DNA of 64,000 nt. It comes from Paulownia fortunei (Eukaryota; Streptophyta; Magnoliopsida; Lamiales; Paulowniaceae). The stretch is taken from positions 14,414,278 through 14,478,277 of the forward strand of contig CM033120.1 of the NCBI GenBank assembly GCA_019321725.1, in the 5' to 3' direction. The position numbers were made by a program, and so were the translations under genes. Below the pieces are notes generated by a model that saw nothing but the letters and a program-made list of their open reading frames with translations, searched no databases and was not told the origin of the DNA. How positions within the stretch are numbered: position 1 is the stretch's first letter; every line of letters begins with the position of its first letter. Below, piece after piece: positions 1-12,660 of the stretch.

Positions 1-3000
1 AATCACTATTTCTTTCTTAGTCTCCAATAAAAATACGAGAATTCAGGGTTTTTGCCTTAAAAAGTGGTATGAATTTCTTGAATATTCTACTCCACTGACG
101 AATGGAGAAAGAAATAAATCTTTTTATCGAAAGAAATAAATCTTTTATCGCTTCCAATATTTGCAATTCTTTATGTGGAGATCACGGCTCCTTTCGTAAA
201 AGGAAGAAAAAAAAAATGATAGGTGGATTTCAAGAAGTGACAAAATAAGTGAGAATCTATAGCCCAATGGTCATGTTTATGGACTTGATTTGAGTATGAT
301 TGCATCATGGTCTAACAAGTAAAAATCAGTTATCATGAACTGGTTTTACAATTAAAGTTGTCCAAAATTGACCAAAAATATTGACCCCGATAAGATATTT
401 TTAGAACTCATAAATATTATATTTCGTTTTAGACATCAGCTTTCAAATAATTTGTACAACATAAGCTCCACGAACATACAAAATGTTTAATAATGGTTAA
501 AAATAAGAGATTTTATCATATTTTAAAAGATAAGTTGAAACTCTTCAATTATTTTCTAAGGAGCATACACCCTCCCTATATGCCTTATTTCAAGATTTTA
601 TGTGTTAAAATTTTTGCCAAACACCTATAAATATCTTACATACTCTCAACATCCTATAAAAAAAATTAAGATGATTCAAATAACTTATAAACTTAATTAA
701 TGAAACAACCTATAAATTCTTTGCATGCATTTTAATTTTCAGTCTGTACCAAAAATAAAAAAATGAAAAAATAGAAGAGTGTTATGATTTGTAGGCGTGC
801 ATGGAGAGGGTTGTGGCCATGTCCATATCACGTAAAAAGGATCCCAAATTGGAAGTCTAGTGATTTAGGTCACCCATCCTCGAGATATTATTTATTTATT
901 ACAAGAAAATTTTGATACTTTGAAAGAGTACTTGCCAAACCCTTTGAACAACAGTCATATAAAGTCTCATAATCCAATCTTACAAGTCTCTCAAAGTCAG
1001 CAATAATTAAAACAAAGCAGAATAATACCAATTATATACATTGAATTTATATTACCCTCCACCCTAAGTCATCAGTTAGGAAAGCCAACATTTTATTGGC
1101 TTTTATTCCAATAAGCACCTAATTTTGACATCTTTGTTTCTTGGGTTAGTACAGTTTTTCACTAACTTTGCGTGACTTTTTTATTTTTTGACCAAACAAG
1201 TCCACACCCAGATATAAAAATATATATATGTATTTCATGTGCGTCTGCGTATATGTATGCATGACGTCTGGCTTACCTGCACATACTGTAGTGCCAAAAA
1301 TTCTGTGCCTTGCAGCAGCACAACAGAGACGGGTTCGCGTGGATTTTATAACATTTTTAAATTAATATAAAATTTATATTTAAAACATCAAATTAAAAAA
1401 ACTTATCTTCTTAAAAATTTAAAAATATCTTTTTATTTAACTGTTGTTTTTTTTTAAGAAAAAAAAAATCACTTTCCAGTATCCATTTTACACACGGGTG
1501 AAGAGTTTGTTTCAACACACTGGTGTGTGTGTGGAATTTGTTTTCTTGGAGTTGGAAATCTAGTTTGACAATATTTTTGTTCTTTTTTTCTTTTGTTTTT
1601 TTTTATCAGAACAGTGTTCTACTGTGTTTTTGTAGACACACTAACTTGCCCTGTGGAAGTTGGCGTCCCATACTATGATGGGAATTTCAAGAATAAAAAT
1701 CTTGCAAGAAAAAGTGAAGGTGAAACTTTTGTCTCCAACACTTCCCAATCAGCTTCATGAAAAAATTTCAGACGCTAGACTTTAATGAAAAAAATATTAA
1801 ATTCTATTGTTGGATTGAGAATTTTAGGGAAAAACACAAAAAAAAAAAAAAAAAACATTGATTTTAGGTTTTTTTTCACTCTAAATAATATAATTATGTG
1901 CGTTTTCTTTATCACCAAAATCCAGTGTCCAGAAATAGACTAGAAAAGAAATTATTTTTCCTTATTATAAATAGTGTATTTTTGTACTTTATTATCTGAG
2001 ACTTTTTTTTAATTTTTGTTTTCTTTTTCTCACTAAAATTCACGACCATAACACACTCTTAATATTATTTCAAGGATGGTTACCCATGACTGCATGTCAA
2101 AGTAATTAGATTAACGAAAAATAAATTGGAACCAATTAAGTTAAATTATGGACTCAAGAAAACTACGCTAAGCTCTGTTTAAGTGGAAAGATTTCGACAA
2201 TCTGCTTAATCAAACGAAAAATTACTACAAACTAGGAAAAGTTCGTGCATACATTTACTTAGCAACTCCTTGTTACAGCCACTTTAAATATAACTTGTTA
2301 TTCTGGTTAATTTTCACGTTTTTAGGGTTGGCAAGATACTGGTGAAAGGACAAAAGAATCTGACGACAGCAGCAACAGAGCAATCTAGTCAAAAGAAGTG
2401 CAATATTGGTAGATTTTAGTAGGCAGATGAGATGAATATGGAAAAAAGAGTTAAAATTAAGTTAATGTCTTGGTCAATAAAGAGGCCTCTGCCTTTTGAC
2501 CCAAACCTAAGGGAGGATATGAAATCACTTGGAATTTTTTTTTTTTGATATTTTATTTTATAAATATATATTTTATATGTATTTATAATATAGAATACGA
2601 TATAAAAATAACTTTTATAAAATAGATCGAGAGAGATTTATTGTATTTTAGTTTCATGAAACCTATGATTAATGCATCATATGTTCAATAATGTCCAGCA
2701 GTTTCTTGACTCTCTGTGTAATTAAATAAATTGGCATAAGTTAGACATAAATCGGAAGCAGAATATCATAAGCTTACATATGGCAAAATGCAAATGTGAC
2801 AACGAATACGTAGATGTAGGCAAGGGGATTATTATGTTTTGATAACACAAGGATAATATCCCCATTTAAAAAAGTATTAAGGGATAAAATGTCATTTATC
2901 ATAAATAACAGGCACTGATTTAAGTGAGTTGAGCATTTGTCTCCTGCACCTTGTTTATCTAACCCATATTGTGATAGGGAAGTTAGGTGTTATATTGTTA

Positions 3001-3241
3001 GAAAAGTTTTATTTCATAACTTTTCAGTAAGGGTGATTTGTTTTTTTTATTAGATGCGGGAATAAGACGAGTTCAACACGTACAAATTTAATTAAATGGA
3101 TTTCAGAGTCTAAATGATTAAAATTTTTAAAATTTGGGCAAGTTTAGTACAAGTAATAAGGTTCTATTGAATTGGTGGATTAATCAACATATTTTTCGCT
3201 TCCAGCGGTAGGGTGAGGGTTCGAATTTTGATGAGAACCTG

Positions 3242-3319
3242 CGGCTGAATTTCGATATGGAGCAATCACTGTTCTTCCAGTGAAACTCTACGGCCGAACT
3301 TTGGTATGGAGCAATCACT
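3242..3319. repeat. Two-copy imperfect direct repeat, 49-bp period
   Basis: A 29-base segment at 3242-3270 recurs at 3291-3319 with 25 of 29 positions identical; the shared core is TATGGAGCAATCACT. Just upstream (about 3217-3230) is GGGTTCGAATTTTG, which resembles a pol III B box, but I could not find a matching A box. It may be a remnant of a non-autonomous retroelement. The repeat itself is directly visible; the origin is inferred. Confidence 0.6.
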
Positions 3320-3837
3320 TTAGAAGCGACTTATTGTGCACAAAAATATACAGTCATGGGGGACCTATGATCCAATTGAGCCACATCCAATTATTTACCT
3401 CCTACTATATACTTGAGTAGGTGGTTAGGAGGTCAAATAGTAATTGGTGTAAGTCAGAAAATTGAGTATAAAAAATAATATAATAAGATCTTATTGAACC
3501 CACCTCATTATATATAATATTTGTTTATTTTTAATATGATTACTTAATATAGTTTTTTAGTTTTTTCCTTTAACTTAGTTAGGAGTCACTTAGGTTGCAA
3601 TGCTCATTGTCCTTTCTCGATTACTCTAAAATTCTATGATTTTTTTTTTCTCTATACTTTATTCAATCTGTCGTCCGCTCTAGTACGCAGCTCCCCCTTC
3701 GTCCTTTGGCGGTTCCAGCCAGCCACTCCATTTGACGAATGTCCCTACTTGTCACTTAAACGAGTGCCACTCGTTGTTTGCCTGTTTCCATGGGCGGTGC
3801 AATGGGGGCGGGCGGGTAGCGACTGCCTTTCCTCAAC

Positions 3838-4010
3838 TCGATTTTTTTTATTAATATAGATTTTCATACATAAAATTATTAAATTTTAAAAAAAATTATC
3901 TAAATAATAAAAAATATTTTTTTATTTATTATTTTTTTAAAATTAATTATCGTCTCCTGATGTCTTTTTTCTGACTCCGCTTCTATATGTTTCCACCGTT
4001 GTCCATGGGC
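3838..4010. repeat. AT-rich dispersed repeat, copy A
   Basis: This segment shares a recognisable order of motifs with 7130-7275 and 23122-23280: a T-run, a run resembling ATAAAATTATTAAATTTTAAA, then AATAATAAAAAATAT, a second T-rich run, and a GC-richer tail ending in a GCTCCGTCC-like motif (here gactccgctt). Copy A sits inside GC-richer flanking sequence, as expected for an insertion. I take it to be an old transposon family, class unknown. Confidence 0.5.
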
Positions 4011-4847
4011 GCCACTTTGCCGGTCCTTGACTCCTTAACAAAGTTGGGCTGCCTACTGCTCCATGTTGAAATAAAACCCGCATTTTTTTGTGTTATATGT
4101 TTTTAGGTTTAATGATCGTGTCAAAGTTGTAATGTCTATAAATTTTGAACTTGTACATTTTAGAGCTAATTTTAGTTTATGTTGTGACCCATTCGAATTT
4201 TCGTACGATTATTTGGCTAAATGATTTTAGTAAGGATAAAAAGAAGAAAGGACCTCAATAATTATCTTGTAAGGCCCCTCAGCGTACGGATGAGTCTAAT
4301 AGAACAAAAATCCAACATTTATTTGATTTTCCTCGATTCTTGACTTTGTTAAAATAATTTTTGGACTTAAATTATTGTCTTGACTCTACAAAACTTCTGT
4401 TTTTTTTTTTTTTTTTTTTTTCGAATTTTGGATAAATTGTGAATTTGGGTGGAAGAAATTGATACATACTTGGCTAAATTGTGAATGGGTCGTTTTCTTG
4501 CTGTGAAATTACAGTTGTAGTTGTTGTGAACAGCTTATTAATAGGTTGTGTTGTTGTGCACCTATTGTTTGGCAATTTGACAGTATTGAAACTTTAATTC
4601 AAATAGAATTTTTAGGAAATTTTGTGGGTCGACAGATTCAATAGGTTGGATTTGTCCGATCGGAATCGTCTGATTTGATCCATCAAGTTAGACCCGTCGG
4701 GTTGCGGAGCCTCGATTGGGAATGTTAGGTTTTGGATTCATTTTTTTCTTGGTATAGCGGATTTTGAGCTTGATCAAATTCGTCCCAAATCTACTTCATT
4801 TTCATTCATATTTCTGATAGTTTAGTTCATAAATTTTATCATTATAT

Positions 4848-5234
4848 CAATTGTTTTAAAAATTGGGCCGGATTGGTCGATTCAATCAGTTCAATTGGGA
4901 ACGAGAAGTCGATTCGCTCTAATTAAGGGTATAAAATCGAATATTCAATTTGATCGATTTTTAATTTTTTTAATTTAAAAAATAAATTTAATATTTTGTT
5001 ATATTTATTTGATTATTTAAATTTTGTATTTTGTTATATATATTTTTTAGGTAGTTATTTATCTTTTTTTATTACATAATAATTACTTTATTATATTATT
5101 ATTTTATATAATATAATAAGCAAATATGATCAATTTTTAAATTAATTCGACCACTGGTTGAACAGGTCCGACCGATTAAATTGCTAATCGTTAACAAGAT
5201 TTATATGGTCACCGATTCAATTATAAAAACACTG
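4848..5234. mobile_element. MITE-like element with imperfect terminal inverted repeats
   Basis: The left end (4848-4878) reads CAATTGTTTTAAAAATTGGG and continues into a CCGG-TTGGTC motif. The right end (5208-5234), reverse-complemented, reads CAGTGTTTTTATAATTGAAT followed by CGGTGACC. These pair imperfectly over roughly 26 bases. The interior carries GGTCGATTCAAT and GACCACTGGTTGAAC motifs of the kind found in abundant plant non-autonomous elements. No open reading frame spans it and I could not identify a target-site duplication, so class and exact borders are uncertain. Confidence 0.5.
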
Positions 5235-5416
5235 ACTACATGTAAATTCATAATGTAGTGTTTAAAATGTTTTACTAATACTATGAAGGCTATAACTTGG
5301 TATTTTTGCATCCTCTTATGTTCTAAAGCTATTACGCATTTCTTCAATTAATTTTAATTACTTACATTAGCTGTATGGATGAAGTCAGGATTCCTAGAAT
5401 GTTTTAGTGGATACAG

Positions 5417-5426
5417 GAGGGGACAA
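5417..5426. repeat. Candidate target-site duplication, left
   Basis: GAGGGGACAA lies exactly at the outer edge of the left inverted arm and is repeated perfectly and in direct orientation at 6636-6645, at the outer edge of the right arm. Confidence 0.7.
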
Positions 5427-6635
5427 TTTGTTAGGATTGCAAAATTTTTATATTTTATTTAGGGTTCACTTTATTTTTTTTATTATTGATGAGTATTATT
5501 TTATCACTTATATTTTTAATTATTTTATTTTACTTTTTTATATTATCATTTTGTCTCATTTTACCCCTTGCATTCTAAAGAAAATAATCAAATTATCATT
5601 ACCTATTATTTATAATAAAATTACTTTATATTCTAAAATTAATATACTTGTATTTATATTCTAATAATTTATTCAACTTAATTAATTAACACTTAACATT
5701 AAATTCATTTAAAATTTTATTGCACTTAAGTTTTAATAGTTATTTTTTTTATTAAACGTAGTTTTTACTAAATTTCTATGTAGTATGATAGTTTTTATTA
5801 CTTGATATATTTTATTTATAACTTTTCTACTTATTATAAATATAAAATATATATGAAATACTTTTAAAAAATATTTTTTTAAATACGTAAAATATTAGTA
5901 ATATTGTTCATGGAATTATCAAAATTTTATAAAAATAATGATAGATTCAAAAAGTCATTTTTAGGTATAATTTATTACTATTAAATAAATTATAAATAAT
6001 TGAATTATCATAATTTAATAAATATTATATTTAATTTTAAAAAATCATAGTCATTTTAAAATTTAATTTTATTACTATTACTTGATTATAATGATTCTTT
6101 TTTAATTTAAGTTTCTACGAACTTATGATGACTTCATTAATAATAAAAAATTCATTACTAATATTTTATGTATTTAATAAATATTATTTAAAAATATTTT
6201 ATATATTTTTAAAATTTATAATGAATAAAAAAATTATAAATAAAGTGAATTAGCTAATAAATTCCTACTATATAGTAATTTAATAGGAATTATGTTGAAT
6301 TAAAAAATAAAAATACGATAAAAATTAAATAAATTGATTATTAAGTGTTAATTAATTAAATTAATAAATTATTAAAATATAAATATAAGTCTATTCATTT
6401 TAAAATATTTTTATTATACATAATAAGTAAGGGTAATTTGGTAAAAAAAATTATAATATAAGAGGCAAAGTGAGATAATAAGAGTGTAATTAGGTAAAAT
6501 GAGATAGAATAAAAATATAAAAAAAGGTAAAATAAAATAATTAATAATACAAAAAAATAAAATAATAAGTTAAAAGAATAAAGTGAAATTAATTATTTTT
6601 TTATTTATAAATAAATTTTAAAAATATATTAATAT
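5427..6635. mobile_element. 1.2-kb non-autonomous element with about 480-bp inverted arms (MULE/foldback-like)
   Basis: The left arm (about 5427-5902) and right arm (about 6154-6635) are inverted copies around a loop of about 250 bases. Checked pairings: 5679-5696 with 6341-6358 (18 of 18), 5881-5902 with 6154-6175 (21 of 22), 5553-5567 with 6492-6504, and the CACTTTATT motif at about 5467 with its complement at 6587-6595. The dyad centre stays within about 6018-6031 across the arms. Mirroring base 5427 about the outermost centre gives 6635, the base before the right copy of a 10-bp direct repeat. Long inverted arms with a 9-11 bp duplication are known for Mutator-like elements. The outer 15-20 bases pair poorly, no transposase is present, and only chance open frames lie inside. 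Confidence 0.72.
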
Positions 6636-6645
6636 GAGGGGACAA
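6636..6645. repeat. Candidate target-site duplication, right
   Basis: Perfect direct copy of GAGGGGACAA at 5417-5426, abutting the outer end of the right inverted arm. Confidence 0.7.
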
Positions 6646-7129
6646 CTATGAGTCCAACTCTTTCGTACTTAGGTTTAACGTATCCAAATATACATATTAT
6701 AATCCCCACATATAATCATGCATGCTCTACCAAGCGTGTTTTGTTTTTATTATTTAAATATCATATTTTAATATTTATATGACGTCGTCTTTATGTAATC
6801 ACACCATATATACCATACATTATGAAAAATTACCAACATGGCCTTACATTTTCATTACCAAACTTTCAATATTGTTTATTATATTATCTACTTGTTTGCC
6901 TGATTATGTAAAGAGTTTGATAATCAGACATTTCTCTCAAATAAATCCTCGTACCTTCTTGTTGCCACAAAAAAATATACATTCCTATGTTTAATTTTTT
7001 TTTCTTTTAGTTGAATGAATTTAAGTACATTTATCTAATTTTGTCAAAATTATCTTTAAATTGCAAATTGTATTAGAACTATATGCAAGTTTCTTCCGGA
7101 CCTCTATAATTTGTTCCAGCAAATTTTTT

Positions 7130-7275
7130 TAAGTAGTATGATTTTATATATAAAAATTTTAAATTTTAAAAATTTATTTTTATGTTAAAAATTAAAAATA
7201 TTTCTTTATTTATTTATTTTTTTAAAAAAAATAAATATCGTCCACTCGATAGCCATTCTGTAGCTACATCCCTGA
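7130..7275. repeat. AT-rich dispersed repeat, copy B
   Basis: It has the same motif order as 3838-4010 and 23122-23280: AAATTTTAAATTTTAAAAAT, then AAAAATATTTCTTTATTTAT, then an A-rich run, then a GC-richer tail with GATAGCCATTCTGTAGCTAC followed by ATCCCTGA. The tail resembles the GGGACGGAGC-type sequence that often begins old plant transposons. Same orientation as copies A and C. Confidence 0.5.
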
Positions 7276-8310
7276 TCTGTTCACAACTTGGTACATATCA
7301 TCGTACGTTAGTAGGTTAACTCTCTTTGGGGTTTCTATTCAACTTTCTTGGGCCATAAAAGCCCAATTGAAATTGCGACAGAACGCCCAAGTTTACATCT
7401 GGCATTTAACTAATTAACGTTGGACTCTTTGTAGGGCAGACCAATGGTGATTGGACCATCGGAAGAGGACAAACTTGGCATAAATATCACACATATCTTT
7501 ATTCTTCCTAAATGGTACAATAAATGCTTCTAAAATGCAATCTGCAAATATAATTAATCTGTGATTATGCCTTATTCCGTGCATTTCGTTAACCATTTCT
7601 CTCTATCCATTATAAATCTAATAACCAGCAAAAAATTTGTTTGGTTGGGCCTAAAATATTTGGGTTCGTAGATAAATCGACTCATAAATTGTAATTAATG
7701 AGTATAATGTTGAGTTGGTAAGTAACTAATCTTTTTTTTTTTGTGATTTTTTCAAATCTAATATATCAAAAGGTAATTATTATAATTACTTTGTTATTGT
7801 CGTTATCCTTAAATTTTAAATTAATTACATAATAAATATAAATTACTTTGATTGAATTCGACCAAAATGTACTAAACTATAGTTTTCCATTTAATTATTT
7901 ATTTCCACCCATAAAAAAACAAGGTGACTTGTGTGAATTTGGATGCCTATGAAGTAAAGTTTTTTAAATAATTTCATCTTTGGCAATAAATGAGGACCAG
8001 AAATTTAGGTATTTTATCAACTATTGTCGCTTTCAGTACTTGGGCACTTCTGTCCCATTTTTATTGGGCTTATTTTGCGTGTGTATGAAAGTTGATAAGA
8101 ATGATAATAAAATGAATTTTGAGTATATTTCTTAAAATTGGAGATTTATTTCATCAAATTTTTTTAGATTCGTCCTGATTCGAGTTAAACTCGTTACACT
8201 TATTTTTAAAATTTAAAAATATTAAAAAATATATTTTAAAATATAACACTATTAATTTTTTTTTACAAAATATATATTTTAAAATATAATATAATATAAT
8301 TACATATATA

Positions 8311-8487
8311 TTAATATTAAAATAAATAGGACGGATTTGGGTTGGAGGAGTTGAAAAATAAAAAATTAATATTAAAATAAAAATAAATAGAACGGATTTG
8401 GGTTGGACGAGTTTAATAATAAAAAATTAATATTAAAATAAAAATAAATAAGACGAATTCAAATTAGACGAGTTTAAAAATAAAAAA
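8311..8487. repeat. Three-unit AT-rich tandem repeat (about 61 bp)
   Basis: Units begin at 8311, 8366 and 8427, each with TTAATATTAAAATAAA, and run to 8487. Units two and three are 61 bases; unit one is 55 because it lacks an AAATAA block. Each unit carries GACGGATTTGGGTTGGACGAG or a decayed version (the third has GACGAATTCAAATTAGACGAG), then a run ending AATAAAAAA. Related but inverted wording (TCGTCC...CTCGTT) is seen near 8170-8200. Confidence 0.75.
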
Positions 8488-9410
8488 TCAAAAGTGACCA
8501 ACTCATGTTTAGCAAAGCTTATAAATTCTTTCAGATATTATTTAAGATGTTTGTCAACTTATACAATGTTGCATTTTTTTATAATAATTTTTAAGAGATA
8601 AATTCATAAACTATTAATATAAAATATTAGAATTTTATAAGCGAGTAATGGATTCTCAATTCTCAATTTATTTTTAAAATATTTAAAAACTCATTTAGTA
8701 TGCCCATGTAAGTTGCAAAACTATCACTAATAATATCTTATAAACTCTATAATTTTATTTTAACAAAATATTTAAAAATTTTGTTTTTAAATAAGATTCG
8801 TGAAATTGAGGGAAAATGGAGAATTATCAGGGGATTTGGAACTTAAAATGTCACATATTATCATAGCACATAAAATAAGTAAAACACATGCATTTAAATT
8901 ACTTAGAAAAAGAAGGATAATAAAACATGTTTATAAAATTAAAATATTTGCCTAACTTCAATATAAACTTTGACATTGAAGGGAAATAAAAATATATATA
9001 ATATTCAATTCCAATGGACATAAATTCTGATAAATATTAAAAATAATTACATTAAGTACATAATATTGAGATTTTAACGCCGTAATAAATTGAACAAGTA
9101 AATATTAAGAAATAAATTAAAATTTCAATATATATGGCAATAAAATAATTGAACTTATGGAAAATCTTAGTGCCGCTTTGGACAGTACTGATCAAGAAGC
9201 CATAAAATAACATTAAATTACAAAAAAAAAACAAAAAAATATCGTATCAAACTCGTACGAGTGGTTGAAATTAGTTAGAACTTGGGACGACCTCATCAGA
9301 CAAATACGACGACAACATACCCACTCCCCGTGACTCTCCCACGTCATTAAAATTTAAATCAGTAGATTTTGACATTCAATATAAAAAGAATTAAGTATAT
9401 TTCTAAATTA

Positions 9411-9507
9411 ATATTAATTGTAAACGTAATTAAGATTGGATTCCAAATAATCAATATACTATTTCACAATATTAATTGCACACATTAATTAAGATTGGAT
9501 TCTAAAT
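9411..9507. repeat. Short direct duplication, about 58-bp period
   Basis: ATATTAATTG...AATTAAGATTGGATTC(C/T)AAAT occurs at about 9411-9448 and again at about 9469-9507. It lies in AT-rich intergenic DNA and has no evident function. Confidence 0.55.
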
Positions 9508-12299
9508 TTTTTAAAATCCTACGATTTCAACATTATGTTTTTCAAATGTTAGCAATATTAGTGAGGAAATTTCTTATATCGATATCATTGCATATCTTGA
9601 AGTTGTCAACGAGGATTCAAAATTTTGATTTTGATTGTAGAAAAAACATGAAAATTTACAAAAATATTTGAATATTTAAAATAAAATATTGGATATATTT
9701 AATTAACACAATCATGCATCTTTTAAACTAAAAATATTTGTATATATAATGTAGATATAGTGTGTTTTACTAAATGACATGATTAAGATCTATTGCAGCA
9801 AATTTAAAAATAATCAAAATAACTATGATTTTGTAATAAAGTAATGACTAAATTTCATAAAAACTTCATTAAAATAAAACACGTGCAATATTAATAAAAA
9901 ATTGTAATTCAGAACTACATGAAATTTCTAAGACGATAGAAATTAGTATAATTGTTTCTCTCCTACATCCACCTTTATATTAGTAATGCAAATTGTTAGT
10001 TTAAATTTGACAATACATAGCCAATAATATTAAATGCTATCATTGATGCAAATAAAAAGAAATATGATGTTGATATTCTTGTGTGACGTTGCATGTTGCA
10101 GAAACCCAAATTCAATAAATACACAATATATGATTATTATGAACATATATTAGTATTTGAACTTGATTTATAACTCACTCAACCTAATTTTGTAACAATA
10201 GCCATTGAATTAAATTTATCAGAAATAACATTCTCATATTTTAGTATATTTATTTCAATATTATTTCAGTATTGAGTTAGTAATTGTGAGTATCATTGCA
10301 TTAATTGTAAAAATTTATTTCATTACTAATTATATTACCACGCATTGTATACTATTCAAAATATGAAATATTTTAATAGTAGTCAAAATTTTGAAAAAAA
10401 TAAATAAATAAATTTTGGTAGAAATTTCGATGAAAATCGTGCAAAATCAAACTGAAAATTTGATTCATTTCGAATAGCTAGGATCAACATTTCAACGAAA
10501 TTTCAACATTTTGATCGATATTTAATACAATGCTTATAACAACGGAATTTTTGTTTCTAAGTCTAAAATTCAACATAATTATTTCCTAATGTTTAATATA
10601 TATATATATATGTATATTATATAATGTAGTGTGTAAGGACCATTTAAATGCAATGATTATATGCATAGCCACTTTGACCTTTTAAAGTAATTTATCAAGA
10701 ATCTCACTCAAATGTATCATTTGATTCTACAGACTCTTAATTGGATAAATCTTAATTGATGTCAAATCTTATTATATTATTGTTTATAATACAACAAGTC
10801 GTTTGAATATCAAAATTATTCTGATAAAAATTCTCTAATACTCAAATTAAAATTAGAATAAAATTAATAATCATAAAATAGAGAAGTAAATATTTTAAAG
10901 AGTTGAATGAATTGTTTATCGTTAAATAATGAAAAAATAGAATACCTACAGTGCCCTATCAAAGGATTGTTATCCGATGTGGTGTGATTACTTTAGTTTG
11001 AAAGAGCCATACAATCGAATCATTCTAATGGACCTCTTAATTTTTGAGTCTTTCATTATTGGACGATATCCGTCACTCATTTTACCGACAAAAAATACAA
11101 ATCGATATAAATATGGAGAAATTAATTCATTATAGTTTTAAAGAATTAGCTAAATGTCCTTTATAAAAAAAACATGAAAATCAAATCAACCAATTTAACA
11201 TGTTTTAAACTATTGTCAAATTTCCACCATAGTTTTTTATTGACAGCAATTGTAGTTCACGATGACCTATGATTCTTGTCATCACACAAGATGTGTCGCG
11301 TCAATAAATGTCGCGGGGGCAAAGTTCATGAAAGTCTTTCGACAGCCACTTTCACCTTCATTTGACCCTCAACCAAAATGTTAGAACAATGGAAAACTGT
11401 TGATGCTTTTACTTTCCTTCTTTATTACGAAATCGAAATCAACAGGCGAACTTTTGGATTTTAATGGGAAAGATATAAAAAGTAGTGAAATAGTTCTCTT
11501 TTGAACTAAAAAAGCAGTCAAATTTGAAATGTTTTAGAAAATATTTATATAAATTGATGAATAATTGTAACTTTATTTGCTTTTCCTTAGCCTTTTTTTT
11601 TTTAATTTATCAGATGGGAAAAAATATTTTTTTAAAAAAATATTTTTGTAATGAAAATTGAAGATCCAACCAGAGTAATAAAGACGACTCTAACTCATCC
11701 CTTTAGGAAGCTACTTACTCAATAAATACACGAGTTTTTTCAGGGGAGAAAGGGTTGTATTTTTTCTTGGTCCTGATTTGATCCTTCAATCGTCACGTTT
11801 ATTAAATTTTACAGAGAATTCTCCTTCACAACTTAGGCGCAAAAGTTAAGCTAGCACCCACAGTATGAACTCATTTTCTCCAATTTAATTTGAAGTCAGT
11901 ATTTTGGTGTGTGACTGGTTTGCATTAATGTTTGAAACATTAATTCTTTATCAATTATAAAAAATGTTTTGAAACATTATTGCATCTCCAATTACTTTTA
12001 TTTTTTTAAAATAAAAAATTACTAATTAGTAGTTAGAGTTTTTGTTCCCCCAAATTCAAATTACATAAATTACCAAAAATAAAATAAAAGTTCATAAATT
12101 ATCTCATATAAATGTTTGAGAAAATTATTTATTCAGACCCTGAATAGTAAAAATATGTAAAGGTTCAACTTCAACCCTATTCGAAATATCAGGTAGAAAT
12201 TCATATCAGACCTACCTACACAATTTAATTAAAAAAAAAAAATACACGAACCAAACCTCCATGGGTAGGGAAAGGGAAATAAAAAGTATTTTAAAGCCA

Positions 12300-12325
12300 A
12301 TATATATATATATATATATATATAT
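12300..12325. repeat. (TA)n microsatellite
   Basis: Uninterrupted alternating A/T of about 26 bases. Confidence 0.9.
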
Positions 12326-12639
12326 GAAAACTAATTATAGTATAAAAATAATTTATTAACCAAAAACTTAAATTCAAGAAATCAACATAAGCAATAGAGA
12401 GGACCCCTACCCAATTTGAGAAGTTTTAAATAGCCACCCACCAATATCTCCATACTTCCCACCAATGCCCACTTCCCTTATTGCCCCATTCAACAAAGTG
12501 AAAGTAACCTTAATTTTTCATATGGTCAAATGGAAAGTAGCCTTGTTTGTGGTAATAAATTAATGGCATTTTTCAGGTTCCATCTTCCTTTAACTCTTAT
12601 TTCAAGCCCAATTTTAATATATTGTTGACTATAAAAGCT

Positions 12640-12660
12640 CTACTAGTACTAGTACTAGTA
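12640..12660. repeat. (TACTAG)n hexamer tract
   Basis: CTACTAGTACTAGTACTAGT followed by A: three and a half copies of the hexamer, giving overlapping ACTAGT palindromes. It follows a TATA-like ATAAAAG at 12631. No coding sequence downstream is recognisable, so a promoter role is not supported. Confidence 0.8.

Larger units (their letters stand above)
1..4847. other. Gene-free AT-rich intergenic region
   Basis: I see no coding region with family resemblance on either strand. The stretch holds homopolymer tracts (A-run near 1838-1855, T-run at about 4400-4421), a GC-richer patch at about 3660-3840 interrupted by an AT-rich repeat copy, a short 49-bp-period duplication (3242-3319), and AT-rich sequence that looks like decayed transposon DNA. 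No promoter or RNA gene could be supported. Confidence 0.6.

Noticed and set aside
3211..3230. tRNA or SINE B-box-like GGGTTCGAATTTTG
   Set aside because: No matching A box, cloverleaf or poly-A/T end could be found at the right spacing.
5407..5664. 85-residue open frame
   Set aside because: It lies inside the left arm of the inverted-repeat element, is AT-driven (Phe/Ile/Tyr-rich) and has no domain.
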